Origin: Streptomyces spinosisporus
Lineage (GTDB): Bacteria; Actinomycetota; Actinomycetes; Streptomycetales; Streptomycetaceae
Assembly: GCF_022698145.1 (NCBI RefSeq)
Contig: NZ_JALDAX010000024.1
Span: 1-64,000, forward strand
Direction: 5' to 3'
Length of the DNA stretch: 64,000 nt
Shown here: positions 35,228 through 44,812 of the stretch, piece by piece
Layout of the letters: each line of letters opens with the position of its first letter
Numbering within the stretch: the first letter of the stretch is position 1
The notes under the pieces: generated by a model
The model's input: only the letters and a program-made list of their open reading frames with translations
What the model was told of the DNA's origin: nothing
Database searches by the model: none
Translations under genes and position numbers: made by a program

Positions 35228-35252
35228 GTATACCGGTACCTGTTGTATACCG
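35228..35252. promoter_or_regulatory. Direct repeat GTATACCG x2, HxlR operator candidate
   Basis: GTATACCG at 35228-35235 and 35245-35252, 17 bases apart centre to centre, in the divergent promoter region immediately upstream of the amidohydrolase start. The AT-rich TATAC elements are otherwise rare in this GC-rich DNA. Confidence 0.45.
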
Positions 35253-35259
35253 ACTAGAG

Positions 35260-36606
35260 ATGGAAGTCGTCGTGTCAGACACTCCCGTGCCCCAGCCCCT
35301 CCTGCTGCGAGGCGGTCACGTCCTCTTCCCGGACGGGATGAGCCGGATCGCCGATGTCCTGATCCGGGATGGCCGCATCGCCGGCCTTGGCGACCCTGCC
35401 GCCGCTGTCGGCGACGAAGAGATCATCGATGCTGCAGACCAGCTGGTGATGCCGGGCCTTGTGGATACGCACCGGCACATGTGGCTGGGAAGCCTGGCAG
35501 CCAGCTCCAGCGACATCACGCTGTTTCCGTACGCGCAGCAGGTGAACGAGGGACTCGGTGACCCATTCACCGCCGAGGACGTGTATGCGGGCGTACTGTG
35601 GGGCGCGGTGCAAGCCATCAACGCCGGGGTCACCACCGTCGCCGACTGGGCCCACAACCTGGGGTCCGACGCCGACATCGACGCCAATCTGCGTGCTCTG
35701 CACGACAGCGGCATCCGGGCCCGGCTGTACTTCGGCGGCAAGGCCAGTGCCGGCGGGGACTACTCCCGCTATGAGGCACAGACCCGGCACCTGCAGGCCG
35801 CCCACGCGGCGCGCCGGCAGGACGACGGCCGCATCGCACTCGGGCTCGCCCTGCGCGGCCCGTCCATGGCGACACCGGCGGAGAACGAGTACGAGTTCGC
35901 TCTCGCCCGCGAGCTGGGGCTGCCAATCTCCCTGCACGCCGGCATGGCCGGCCTGCCCGGCACGGTCGATCAGCTCGGGCGCCAGGACCTTCTCGGACCT
36001 GATGTGAACTATGTCCACGCCAACGAGTTCACCGAGCAGGAATGGAAACAGGTCGCGGAATCGGGCGGAACCGTGTCGGCCACCCCGACCGTCGACATGA
36101 CCATGGGTCTGGGCACCCACCCCGCCGTGGGCGCCGCACTGGAGCACGGTGTGCCGGTCGGCCTGGGCGCCGACACGGTCGCCTACGGGCCCAGCGACCT
36201 GTTCGCAGAGATGCGCCTGGCACTGGCCGCCGAGCGGTCCCGGACCAATGCGCAGCCCATCAACCGGGGCGAGATGCCCGCCGAACTGCGCCACGGCCAC
36301 CTTGACATGCTGGACCTGGCCACGCGTGGGGGCGCCCGGGTACTCGGCTTCGCCGACCAGGTCGGAGAGATCGCAGTCGGCCGGCAGGCCGACCTCATCA
36401 CGCTCGACCTGTCCACCCCGCATCTGGACAGCTTCAACAACCCCGTACTCGCGGCGTTCCTCAGCGCCGGGCCACGCGACGTCGACACCGTGATCGTCGG
36501 CGGGCGAATCCTCAAGCGGCGAGGCACACTCACCAACGACCTCCTGCAGCGGGCACGCCGGGAGGTGCGCAGTTCACGGGCCCGTATCCGCGGGCGGTCG
36601 CTGTGA
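35260..36606 (+). CDS. Metal-dependent amidohydrolase (cytosine-deaminase/SsnA-like)
   Basis: A 448-residue TIM-barrel hydrolase. LVMPGLVDTHRHMW near residue 65 gives the metal-binding HxH, SLHAGMAG near 227 and VHANEF near 253 supply further His, and GADTVAYGP near 305 the Asp. It resembles the large family that deaminates or hydrolyses N-heterocycles (atzB/guanine deaminase type). ATG 35260 is the first in-frame start after the operator; GTG 35272 has a better GGAAG site and may be the true start. Its stop overlaps the GTG start of the MFS gene, so the two probably act as hydrolase and exporter/importer. Confidence 0.85.
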   Translation: MEVVVSDTPVPQPLLLRGGHVLFPDGMSRIADVLIRDGRIAGLGDPAAAVGDEEIIDAADQLVMPGLVDTHRHMWLGSLAASSSDITLFPYAQQVNEGLGDPFTAEDVYAGVLWGAVQAINAGVTTVADWAHNLGSDADIDANLRALHDSGIRARLYFGGKASAGGDYSRYEAQTRHLQAAHAARRQDDGRIALGLALRGPSMATPAENEYEFALARELGLPISLHAGMAGLPGTVDQLGRQDLLGPDVNYVHANEFTEQEWKQVAESGGTVSATPTVDMTMGLGTHPAVGAALEHGVPVGLGADTVAYGPSDLFAEMRLALAAERSRTNAQPINRGEMPAELRHGHLDMLDLATRGGARVLGFADQVGEIAVGRQADLITLDLSTPHLDSFNNPVLAAFLSAGPRDVDTVIVGGRILKRRGTLTNDLLQRARREVRSSRARIRGRSL

Positions 36607-38014
36607 ACGCAAGCGATACAGCCATGGAGCCTGCCCCCTCCCCGGTGCGGCCACTGCGCATGATTCTGGTGCTGTGCTGCGCGGCTCAGTTCATGGTCGT
36701 GGTCGATGTCACGATCATGAACGTGGCCCTGCCAGACATCCGCACCGGCCTCCACCTGGGCGTGACCGGCCAACAGTGGGTGATCAACGCCTATACCCTG
36801 ACCTTCGCCGGTTTCCTCCTGCTGGGAGCACGTGCCGCCGACCTGATCGGCCACCGCCGGGTGATGCTCGCCGGACTGAGCGTGTTCACACTCTTCAGCA
36901 TCCTGGGCGGCCTCGCACCCAACGGCGGCTGGCTCATCGCCGCCCGCACCGTCCAGGGCATCGGCGGGGCGCTGCTGGCGCCCTCGACGCTCAGCGTGCT
37001 GACGACCGCGTTCACCCAGCCGGACGCCCGTCGCAAAGCCCTGGGCGTGTGGACGGGAACCGCGGCCGCCGGCGCCGCCGCAGGCATGGTCGCCGGAGGC
37101 ATCTTCACCGACCTCCTTGACTGGCGCTGGGTCCTATTCGTCAACGGTCCGATCGGCGCACTGCTGCTCGCGGCCCTCCCCCGCTATCTCGACCCCGCAG
37201 AGCCACACTCCCGGACGCGACCACCGCTGGACGTGTGGGGGCCCTCTTGGCCACCTGCGGGCTGTCCTCACTCGTCTACGGAATCGTCACCGCGGCCCAG
37301 CACGCGTGGACGGCGCCGCCGACACTGGGAACACTGGTGCTCGGCGTCGTCCTGCTGGCGGCCTTCACGCTCGTGGAAGCCCGTATGGGCGACACCGCAC
37401 TGGTCCCCCTCCGAGTGCTGCGCATGCGCAGGCTCATGCTGGCCAACGGCGTCGCGGCCACCATCGGCGTGGCTCTGTTCGGCATGTACTTCTTCGTGTC
37501 GCTCTTCCTCCAGGACGTCAACCGCTACACGCCTCTGAGGGCCGGGCTGGCGTTCATGCCGGCCGGCCTGGCAACGATGACCGGGACCCTGGTGGGATCC
37601 CGGACAGTGGTACGACTGGGAGCCGCCAGGCAGGTCATGATCGGCCTGGCGGCCGCGGCGGCGGGCATGTGGTGGCTGAGCGGCAACGACGGCCCAGTCG
37701 GTTACGCCGGCCACATCCTGGTGCCGCTGGTCCTCGTCGGTCTCGGTCTCGGCTCAGCCTTCGTGCCGACCACGGGCACCGCGACCTCGGGCGTTGCCGC
37801 ATCCCAAGCCGGCCTGGCTGCCGGACTGGTGACGACCAGCCGACAGATCGGGGCCGCACTCGGCCTGGCGGTGATGACCACCGTCGCGGGACATGCCGGA
37901 CCCGCCACCGGGGACGGGGTCGGATCCGCGCTGCGGGTCACCTCCGGTGTTCTGGCCGCAGGCGTCGTACTCGGAGGGGTTCTTGGATACCGCAGGCAGG
38001 AAACGGCTCTCTGA
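36603..38014 (+). pseudogene. MFS transporter (DHA2/EmrB-like) interrupted by a frameshift
   Basis: Two frames together make a complete 14-helix drug:H+ antiporter. The first (from GTG 36603, overlapping the amidohydrolase stop) covers helices 1-6 with AQFMVVVDVTIMNVALPDI and the LIGHRRVMLAGL motif A. The second, from about 37241 to 38014, covers the rest (GALLATCGLSSLVYGIV onward). The break falls on a run of five G at 37237-37241; six G would restore the protein, in which DVWG continues into ALLAT. It could be a real inactivating or switching mutation or a sequencing error in a homopolymer. If repaired, the call is a 14-TM exporter of about 470 residues. Confidence 0.8.
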
Positions 38015-38123
38015 CCCCCGGCCGGCTCGCTGCCCTTCACGAGCCTGAGCTGACGTGCCCAGCGGCGGTTCGGAGCGGGGCCTCGCGGCCCGTGCGAGGC
38101 GGGTGGCGGGGCCGGCGGCATGC

Positions 38124-38655
38124 TCAGGGGGCGGGTTCGTGGGTCACCGTCTGGTCCGGGCAGCTTGTGGCCGCATTCTTGAGGCCGGCCAGTTCGCTGT
38201 CGTCGACGGACAGGTTCCAGCGGAGCTTGGTGCGCACCCCTTCGGCGAGGTACCGGCAGTGGACCCCGGCGGCAGGCGGCACAGCCAGTCGGTCGGGTCC
38301 TGGTCGGCCTTGCTGGGGTTGGAGCGCGCGGTGACGGCGACGAGGGACTGCTCGGCGCGCTGATCGTTGGCGTATGCCTCGCGGCGCTGCGCAGTCCACG
38401 CCGATGCATCGCTGTCCCAGGCCTCGGCGAGGGCCACCATGTGGTCGATGTCGAGACCGGACGCCGACGCGACAACGGTGGCGTCGTAGTACGACCACCA
38501 ACTCCCCCCGCTCAGGCGGCAGCCGGCCCCCACGGTGGGCGCGGTGACCGCCTCATGGATGAGGACCTCGGCACGCGTGTTGCAGCCGTCGGCCGGATCG
38601 TCGCCGGCATTCCAGTGCCGGAACTCGGCGCGGCTGTAGCCGTCGCGACACGCGA
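38124..38655 (-). pseudogene. HNH endonuclease-like (DUF1524) secreted protein, frameshifted
   Basis: The first frame reads YSRAEFRHWNAGDDPADGCN, TRAEVLIHEA, ASGLDIDHMVALAEAWDSDA with the DH of the HNH active site, and AVTARSNPSKADQDP. A frameshift near 38270 is then needed to continue with YLAEGVRTKLRWNLSVDDSE. This is the common Streptomyces HNH/DUF1524 secreted nuclease-like family. The signal peptide is missing upstream. Inactive as it stands. Confidence 0.65.
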
Positions 38656-38974
38656 AGCGGTTCGGGGTCGATGACAGCCTCAAAACGACACTCGGCTCGA
38701 CTGAGGGCCATCGTGGGCGACAGAACGGATCCTTCCGCTGCTGAGGTCGCCGACAGGCAATCTCCAGGGCCGGACCCACATACGGCTACGTCCAGACGTG
38801 TGTGGAACGCTTCCTGTATAGGGGCGGCTCTGAGCACCCCATCGACGCGCTGGACCTGGGCGACGAGAGCCCGGCGCCAGGGCGGCGGCCCTGTCGGCGG
38901 GACGGGAGCCCGGGACGTCACGGGCTTGGGTCAGCGGGGTCCCCGCCGATGGCCGGCGAGGTCTCCACGGATGC

Positions 38975-39667
38975 TCAGCGACTTTCCTGCCGATGGTCGG
39001 CAAAGTGGCTCTTGAGCCGCGCCAGCGACTTGGCCAAGTGGGACTGCATGGCAGCGGTCGCGAGGATCTCGTCGCGCGTTTCGATGGCCGAAACGATGGA
39101 TCGATGCTCGGCCAGGGCGCGGTCCGCGATGCGCCAGTCCTTCGGCAGCCGGAAGAGATGCAGGTGCACGTGCATCCGGTCGAAGGTCTCACGGACGATC
39201 GGATTGCCGCTGGCCTCGGCGATCAGGGCGTGGAACCTGGAGTCGAGAAGGGCGAACTCGCGGTAGCTGTCCTCGCTGACGCCACGGGCGACTTGGGCCA
39301 TACGACGGTCCAGGTCGGCGATCTCCGCCACCTGGTCCGTCGTCGCCAGGCGCGCGGTACGGCCGGCGGCAAACGGCTCCAGCAGCGCGCGCACCTCGAA
39401 CATCGCCTCGAACTCCACCTCCGTGAGCTGCGGTGCGGCATGGAATCCGCGCAGGTGGGTCTTACGGACCAGCCCATCGGCCTCGAGACGTGAGAGCGCC
39501 TCACGGATCGGAGTCGGCGAGACGTCGAACTCACGGGCCAGAGCTTCCACGGTGAGCCGTTCACCCGGGGCGATGTCGGACGACATGATCAGCGCCTGCA
39601 GGCGGTCGTACATCACATGGCTCATGGACACAGGACTGCCGGCAGGCCGGTCCTGAGTGGTCGACAT
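38975..39667 (-). CDS. GntR family regulator (FadR/FCD subfamily)
   Basis: A 230-residue protein. The N-terminal winged helix contains GERLTVEALAREFDVSPTPIREALSRLEADGLV (residues about 36-68). The C-terminal FCD domain has the metal-binding Asp/His pattern (LLDSRFHALIAEASGN and LAEHRSIVSAIETRD). FCD regulators respond to small organic acids. It is divergent from the iron alcohol dehydrogenase, and two copies of a perfect palindrome lie between, strongly suggesting that it controls the dehydrogenase operon and itself. Confidence 0.92.
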   Translation of the reverse strand: MSTTQDRPAGSPVSMSHVMYDRLQALIMSSDIAPGERLTVEALAREFDVSPTPIREALSRLEADGLVRKTHLRGFHAAPQLTEVEFEAMFEVRALLEPFAAGRTARLATTDQVAEIADLDRRMAQVARGVSEDSYREFALLDSRFHALIAEASGNPIVRETFDRMHVHLHLFRLPKDWRIADRALAEHRSIVSAIETRDEILATAAMQSHLAKSLARLKSHFADHRQESR

Positions 39668-39742
39668 ACGACGCTCCCTTCATACGGCGCTCCCTGCGAC
39701 GGCAGCCACATGGTCGCACAACGGCGCCACACTCGACCAGCA

Positions 39743-39754
39743 ATCCGATCGGAT
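39743..39754. promoter_or_regulatory. GntR operator, copy 1
   Basis: Perfect palindrome ATCCGATCGGAT, followed by CA. 76 bases upstream of the GntR start. Confidence 0.7.
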
Positions 39755-39860
39755 CATCGAGCGCACCTATTCATCGACAACCGCGATATGCGCTGTGTGC
39801 CCATATCTACGAATCATTGTGCCCCCAGTTCCGCGGGCATCCAACCCACAACCCCTTGCT

Positions 39861-39872
39861 ATCCGATCGGAT
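39861..39872. promoter_or_regulatory. GntR operator, copy 2
   Basis: The same palindrome ATCCGATCGGAT, again followed by CA, 118 bases from copy 1 and 172 bases before the alcohol dehydrogenase start. Two identical copies this close suggest cooperative binding or looping. Confidence 0.7.
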
Positions 39873-40043
39873 CAGCGCGTACGGTCAACGCCCAGCGGGT
39901 GCCGACAGCCGACACAGCCGCCAGCACGGCGCTCCACCACGCCCCGCCACGCCGCACCGCGCCCTGGGGCCACGACCACGACCACGACGGCGATCCCAGC
40001 ACCGGCAGGTTCATCGACACCCCACGCACCGAGGAGACAGCCC

Positions 40044-41300
40044 ATGACCGCTTCCGCCGTCCCGTCCGCGTCCGGTGATCCCGGTCTCGGCGTCCTTCGT
40101 CTCCCCCGCGCCATCGTGCTCGGCGCCGGTCAGCGTCATGCTCTCGGGGCGCTGGTGGCCGGGATCGGCCGGCGGGTGCTGGTGTGCACCGATGAACGCA
40201 TGGCGGCGGGCGCCGAGTTCGAGCAGGTGCGCGCCTCACTCACCGACGCCGGGGTGCGGGTGACCGTCTGGGCGCACACCGAACCCGAGTTGCCCGTTGC
40301 GGGGATCCTGCGCTGCGTCGAGCAGTTGGGCTCCACCACCGTCGACGCGGTCCTGGGGCTGGGCGGTGGCAGCTGCCTGGACATGGCCAAGGTGGTCGCC
40401 CTGCTGCTGGCCCATGGCGGGCAGCCGTCGGACTACTACGGTGAGAACCGGGTGCCCGGCCCCACCGTGCCGGTCATCGCGGTGCCGACCACGGCCGGGA
40501 CCGGCTCCGAGGCAACGCCCGTGGCCGTACTCGGCGACCCCGACCGGGAGATGAAGGTCGGCATCTCGAGCCCTCATCTGATCCCGCATCTGGCCGTCGT
40601 CGACCCGGAGCTGACCTACACCTGCCCGCCGGCCCTGACGGCCGCGGCCGGCATCGACGCCGTCGTTCATCTCGTGGAGTCGTTCACCGCCGTCCGCCGC
40701 GATCGCAGTCCGACGCTGGCGAGCGAACGCGTGTTCATCGGCAAGAACGCACTCACCGACGCGACCGCGCTCCAGGGGATCTCCCTGATGGCCAGGAGCC
40801 TGCCCGTCGCCTACCACAACCCCGAGGACGCACAGGCGCGCCAGGACGTCATGCTCGCGGCCCTCTACGGCGGCATCTCCCTCGGCACCGCCGGCACTGC
40901 GGCGGCGCACGCCCTGCAGTATCCGATCGGGGCACTGACGCACACGCCGCACGGCATGGGGACCGGGTGCCTGCTGCCGTACGTGATGCGCTTCAACCTC
41001 CCCGCGCGGGTCGAGGAGTTCGCCCAGCTCGCCGCGGCGATGGGTGTCACCGTCTCCGGGACCGCTGCGGACCGTGCGCGGGCGGGCATCGAGGCCATCG
41101 ACGCACTCGTCAAGGCCGTCAACGTGCCCAGTACCTTGCGTGAACTCGGGGTGCAGCGCGCCGATCTGCCCGCCATCGCCCGGCACAGCCTCGCCTCCGT
41201 CCGCCTCGTCGAGAACAACCCCCGCACCCTCGACGAGCAGGCTGCCCTCGCCATCGCCACCGCCGCGTTCGAAGGCGACCTCAGCTTCCCCGCTCCGTGA
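40044..41300 (+). CDS. Iron-containing (group III) alcohol dehydrogenase
   Basis: A 418-residue enzyme from ATG 40044 with GAGGAG upstream; the open frame begins earlier but inside the regulatory region. NAD(P) binding: LGLGGGSCLDMAK near residue 108 and PTTAGTGSEATP near 150. Iron ligands are visible as GIDAVVHLVES (Asp and His near 203-207) and AAHALQYPIGALTHTPHGMGTG (His near 288 and 302). With the aldehyde dehydrogenase 100 bases downstream it could convert an omega-hydroxy acid to a diacid, for example 4-hydroxybutyrate to succinate; that substrate is inference. Confidence 0.88.
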   Translation: MTASAVPSASGDPGLGVLRLPRAIVLGAGQRHALGALVAGIGRRVLVCTDERMAAGAEFEQVRASLTDAGVRVTVWAHTEPELPVAGILRCVEQLGSTTVDAVLGLGGGSCLDMAKVVALLLAHGGQPSDYYGENRVPGPTVPVIAVPTTAGTGSEATPVAVLGDPDREMKVGISSPHLIPHLAVVDPELTYTCPPALTAAAGIDAVVHLVESFTAVRRDRSPTLASERVFIGKNALTDATALQGISLMARSLPVAYHNPEDAQARQDVMLAALYGGISLGTAGTAAAHALQYPIGALTHTPHGMGTGCLLPYVMRFNLPARVEEFAQLAAAMGVTVSGTAADRARAGIEAIDALVKAVNVPSTLRELGVQRADLPAIARHSLASVRLVENNPRTLDEQAALAIATAAFEGDLSFPAP

Positions 41301-41403
41301 ACTCCTGCACGGACCCTGTCGATTCCTGCGGGACCCCCTGTGAACCCGTGCACAGACCACCAGACGGACCGCCCCGGACGCATCCCGGAAGGACCCACCT
41401 GCC

Positions 41404-42873
41404 ATGAGTACCGGCACCACCGCGGGCAGCACCGACGTCTCCCGCACCTCGCGCGATCTTCTGATCGGCGGAAAGGCCGTTCCCGGCGCCTCCCGCCCGG
41501 CCATCGACGTCATCAACCCCTCCGACGGAAGCGTCATCGCCCAGGTCGCCGATGCCACGCCCGCCGAGGCGATCACGGCCGTCGACGCCGCCCGGACGGC
41601 GATGACGGCCTGGAAGAAGACCGCGCCCCGGGCCCGGGCCGAGATACTGCGCCGCTGCTTCGACCTGATCATCGAGCGCGAGGACGAGCTCGCGCACCTC
41701 CTCGCGCTCGAGAACGGCAAGGCGCTCACCGACGCCCACGGCGAAGTCGCCTACACTGCAGAGTTCTTCCGCTGGTACTCCGAGGAAGCCGTGCGCACCA
41801 TCGGCACGCTCACCACCGCGCCCTCGGGCGCCAACAAGATCCTCGTGCAGCACGAGCCCAGTGGCGTCGCCGTCCTCGTCACGCCCTGGAACTTCCCGGC
41901 GGCGATGGCGACCCGGAAGATCGCCCCGGCCCTGGCCGCGGGATGCAGCGTCGTCCTCAAGCCCGCCCCTCAGACGCCGCTCACCGCTTACGCGATAGCC
42001 GACATCCTCGCCGAGGCCGGCGTGCCCGACGGTGTCGTCAACGTCGTCACCACCTCCACGGCCGGCGACGTCGTATCGGCAATGGTGCACGACCCGCGCG
42101 TACGCATCGTCTCGTTCACCGGCTCCACCGCCGTCGGGCGCAGCCTGCTGCGCGAGGCCGCCGACCACGTCCTCAAGTGCGCCATGGAGTTGGGCGGCAA
42201 CGCCCCGCTCCTTGTCCTGGCCGACGCCGACCTCGACACCGCACTGGACGGCGCCATGGTCGCCAAGATGCGCAACGGCGGTCAGGCCTGCACCGCCGCC
42301 AACCGCAGCCTCGTGCACCGCAGCCTCGTCGAGCCCGTCACCACCGAACTCGCCGCGCGCATGTCGCAGCTCGTCATGGGCGCGGGCACCGATGCGGCCA
42401 CCCAGTGCGGCCCGCTCATCGACGACGCTGCCGTGACCAAGGTGTCCGGCCTGGTCGGCGACGCACTCGACCGGGGCGCGCGGCTGATCACAGGCGGCAC
42501 CCTGCCCGGCGGCCCCGGCTCCTTCTACCCGCCAACGGTCCTCACGGACGTGCCGCGCGACGCCGGCATCCTGCGCGAGGAGATCTTCGGTCCGGTCGCC
42601 GCGATCGTCCCCTTCGACACCGACGAGGAGGCGATCGCGGCCGCCAACGACACCGAACACGGGCTGAGCGCCTACGTCTTCAGCGCCGACCTGGCCCACG
42701 GCCTGAAGGTCGCCGAGCGGCTCGAATCCGGCATGGTCGCCATCAACCGCGGCCTCCTCTCCGACCCGGCCGCGCCCTTCGGCGGCACGAAACAGAGCGG
42801 CCTGGGCCGCGAGGGCGCCCGAGAGGGCCTGCTGGAATTCACCGAGAGCAAATACATCGCCGTCAGCTGGTGA
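41404..42873 (+). CDS. Aldehyde dehydrogenase (succinate-semialdehyde-dehydrogenase-like)
   Basis: A 489-residue enzyme resembling GabD-type dehydrogenases: LLIGGKAVPGAS at the N-terminus, VTPWNFPAAMATRKIAPALA near residue 159, FTGSTAVGRSLL near 238, MELGGNAPLLVL near 261 with the Glu, GGQACTAANR near 294 with the Cys, and EEIFGPVAA near 393. GGAAGG lies about 10 bases before the ATG. It forms an operon with the iron alcohol dehydrogenase under GntR control and is followed by a hairpin terminator. Confidence 0.9.
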   Translation: MSTGTTAGSTDVSRTSRDLLIGGKAVPGASRPAIDVINPSDGSVIAQVADATPAEAITAVDAARTAMTAWKKTAPRARAEILRRCFDLIIEREDELAHLLALENGKALTDAHGEVAYTAEFFRWYSEEAVRTIGTLTTAPSGANKILVQHEPSGVAVLVTPWNFPAAMATRKIAPALAAGCSVVLKPAPQTPLTAYAIADILAEAGVPDGVVNVVTTSTAGDVVSAMVHDPRVRIVSFTGSTAVGRSLLREAADHVLKCAMELGGNAPLLVLADADLDTALDGAMVAKMRNGGQACTAANRSLVHRSLVEPVTTELAARMSQLVMGAGTDAATQCGPLIDDAAVTKVSGLVGDALDRGARLITGGTLPGGPGSFYPPTVLTDVPRDAGILREEIFGPVAAIVPFDTDEEAIAAANDTEHGLSAYVFSADLAHGLKVAERLESGMVAINRGLLSDPAAPFGGTKQSGLGREGAREGLLEFTESKYIAVSW

Positions 42874-42904
42874 CCGGACCGTCCCGGGTGCCACGCCGCC
42901 GGGC

Positions 42905-42944
42905 GAGGCGGCCGCCTCCAGCGGGGCCGGGCCGTGCGGCCCGG
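42905..42944. terminator. Double hairpin terminator
   Basis: A 14-bp palindrome GAGGCGGCCGCCTC (42905-42918) followed by a stem CCGGGCC-GTGC-GGCCCGG (42927-42944), 32 bases after the aldehyde dehydrogenase stop. Confidence 0.65.
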
Positions 42945-43017
42945 ACGAACGGCCACCACGTTGTGACGTGAACAGAACAGCCCTACTACAGCCCCGCTGC
43001 CGCCGCGCCGCCAGGAT

Positions 43018-43218
43018 GTGCCCGTGGAAACAGTGCTCGTCCTCGGACTTCTCGCCCTCGTCCTGGCCGGCTTCGTCTGCACGGTCTGGGGCACCTTCGG
43101 CGGTCCCCGCTGGGTCCGTGTCACCTCGACCGTCCTGCGGGAAACGGCCCGACTGGTCCTGCGCAGCACCTCAGGCCCGGGGCACACCAACCGCTCCACA
43201 TCGTCCGACCCGGACTAA
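43018..43218 (+). CDS. Small membrane protein, function unknown
   Basis: A 66-residue protein from GTG 43018 with one hydrophobic helix near the N-terminus (ETVLVLGLLALVLAGFVCTV, about residues 4-23) and a polar tail. Similar small proteins are common in Streptomyces genomes but I know no function. It lies between a terminator and the GNAT gene. Confidence 0.55.
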   Translation: MPVETVLVLGLLALVLAGFVCTVWGTFGGPRWVRVTSTVLRETARLVLRSTSGPGHTNRSTSSDPD

Positions 43219-43272
43219 GCTCCCGCCGCTGTACGGTACTTGCCTCCTGATCCCCATCCCCGAGGAGCGCCG

Positions 43273-44049
43273 ATGAGTGACGCCTCCGTCCGCGTGACGT
43301 CCGTCCATGACTTAGCCCCGCAGGCGCGGAACCTGCGTGCGCACTGGCTGGCCTGGGGCGGCTCCAGCGGTGTCCACGACGACCTGGTCCTGTACCGCAG
43401 CGGCTTGCAACACCGGCTGCTCAACGGGGTGTTGAGACTTCGCGGTAAGGACGTCCAGGCCGCCGCGGCGGAGGCCGAGCGGCAGCTGGCGGGCGTCCCC
43501 TGGCGGTGGTGGGTGGGGCCGGACAGCGACGCGCATGTGTCCGACGCGTTGCTCAAGCGCGGTTACGAACGCACCGGGTCCATGCCGATCATGTCCACCA
43601 GGCTCGACCGGCCCCCTGTCCCGGACCTGCCGGCGGGGCTCACCATCGAGTCCTCGACCGGGCCGGAAGGCGCGGCCGAGTACGTCGACGCCTACGCCTC
43701 GTCCTTCGGCATGACGTCCCTCCAGGACGGCGTGGTCACGGCCGAACGCAACCTGCGCACCGACCTCGGCGTTCTGATCCGCATGGTCGGCTACCTGGAC
43801 CGCCGTCCGGTGGCCTCGTCAGCAACGCTGATCAGCAACGGAGTCGCCGGCCTCTACTGGGTTGCGACGGACCCGTCGCACCGCGGCCGCGGCATCGGCA
43901 CCGCCCTGACCGTGGCAGCCATGAACATCGCACAGGACCACGGGGCTCAGGTGTGCACGCTGCAGGCGAGCGCCATGGGTACCCCGGTCTACCGGCGACT
44001 GGGATTCACGCAAGTGAGCGAGATCGGGCTCTTCACTCCCCCCGCCTGA
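43273..44049 (+). CDS. GNAT family N-acetyltransferase
   Basis: A 258-residue protein from ATG 43273 (GAGGAG nine bases upstream). The acetyl-CoA-binding motif is at the C-terminal side: LYWVATDPSHRGRGIGTALT (about residues 196-215), followed by VYRRLGF, the usual motif B region. The N-terminal half is a divergent GNAT-like repeat. Substrate unknown. Confidence 0.85.
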   Translation: MSDASVRVTSVHDLAPQARNLRAHWLAWGGSSGVHDDLVLYRSGLQHRLLNGVLRLRGKDVQAAAAEAERQLAGVPWRWWVGPDSDAHVSDALLKRGYERTGSMPIMSTRLDRPPVPDLPAGLTIESSTGPEGAAEYVDAYASSFGMTSLQDGVVTAERNLRTDLGVLIRMVGYLDRRPVASSATLISNGVAGLYWVATDPSHRGRGIGTALTVAAMNIAQDHGAQVCTLQASAMGTPVYRRLGFTQVSEIGLFTPPA

Positions 44050-44115
44050 CCGCGAAGGAAGCCGCCTCACTTCAGCCGGACCCGGTCGGCGGGGACCGCA
44101 TCGTTGCCCCGCACG

Positions 44116-44812
44116 TCAGATGGTGCCGGTGAGCAACGCCCCGGCGTGCCTGAGGAAAGCGGCGACCAGGCGGCTGCGGTCGCCGGTGCGCGTGGCGAGG
44201 ACGACCTGGCTGGGCGCGATCCCGTGCAGCGGCACGGTGGTGAGGCTGGGGTGCAGGCCGGTGGCGTGGTCAAGGGGCGGTCCGATGGCCACGGCCTGTC
44301 CGGCGGCGATGAGTTCGTGCTCGTCCTCAAGGGCTTCGAGCAGCGGTCCGTCGGGCGCGGGCCGCCCGTCGGGGCGGGGGTCGAGACGCCAGTAGGCCTT
44401 CAACTGCGGGTCGGACCGGCGTACATGGGGGATCGGCTCGTCGGCGATGTCGTCAAGCGTGACCGATCCCATGCCGGCCAGAGGGTGGTCCCGCGGCACG
44501 ACGAGCACGCGCGGCTCGTCGTAGAGGACCCTCACGCGCAGCTGGTCCGGGGGGAACGGCAGGCGGGTCACCACCGCGTCGACACGGTGTTCCAGCAGCG
44601 CGGGCCGTGAGGCGTTCCAGGCGAGCAGGCGGGTGTGGACCTCGGCGCCGGGGTTGTTCTCGTGCAGGGCACGCAGGGCCGGCGCGATGACCAGCCCTCG
44701 GGTGTAGCCGATGGTGATGCTGCGAGGCGGGCTGCGTCGCGGATGCGGGCCGTCGCCTGGACGGCGGCGCGCAGCAGTTCCCTGGCCAGGGACAGGAACA
44801 CCTCACCAGCCC
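44116..44812 (-). pseudogene. LysR regulator, truncated and frameshifted
   Basis: The effector-binding domain is readable: DQLRVRVLYDEPRVLVVPRD, then HPLAGMGSVTLDDIADEPI and IAAGQAVAIGPPLDHATGL from about 44574 down to 44116, and SLARELLRAAVQATARIRDA from 44801 in another frame. The whole helix-turn-helix is missing; sequence homology stops at about 44812, exactly where the oppositely oriented FAH fragment begins. It is a 3' remnant. Confidence 0.7.
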
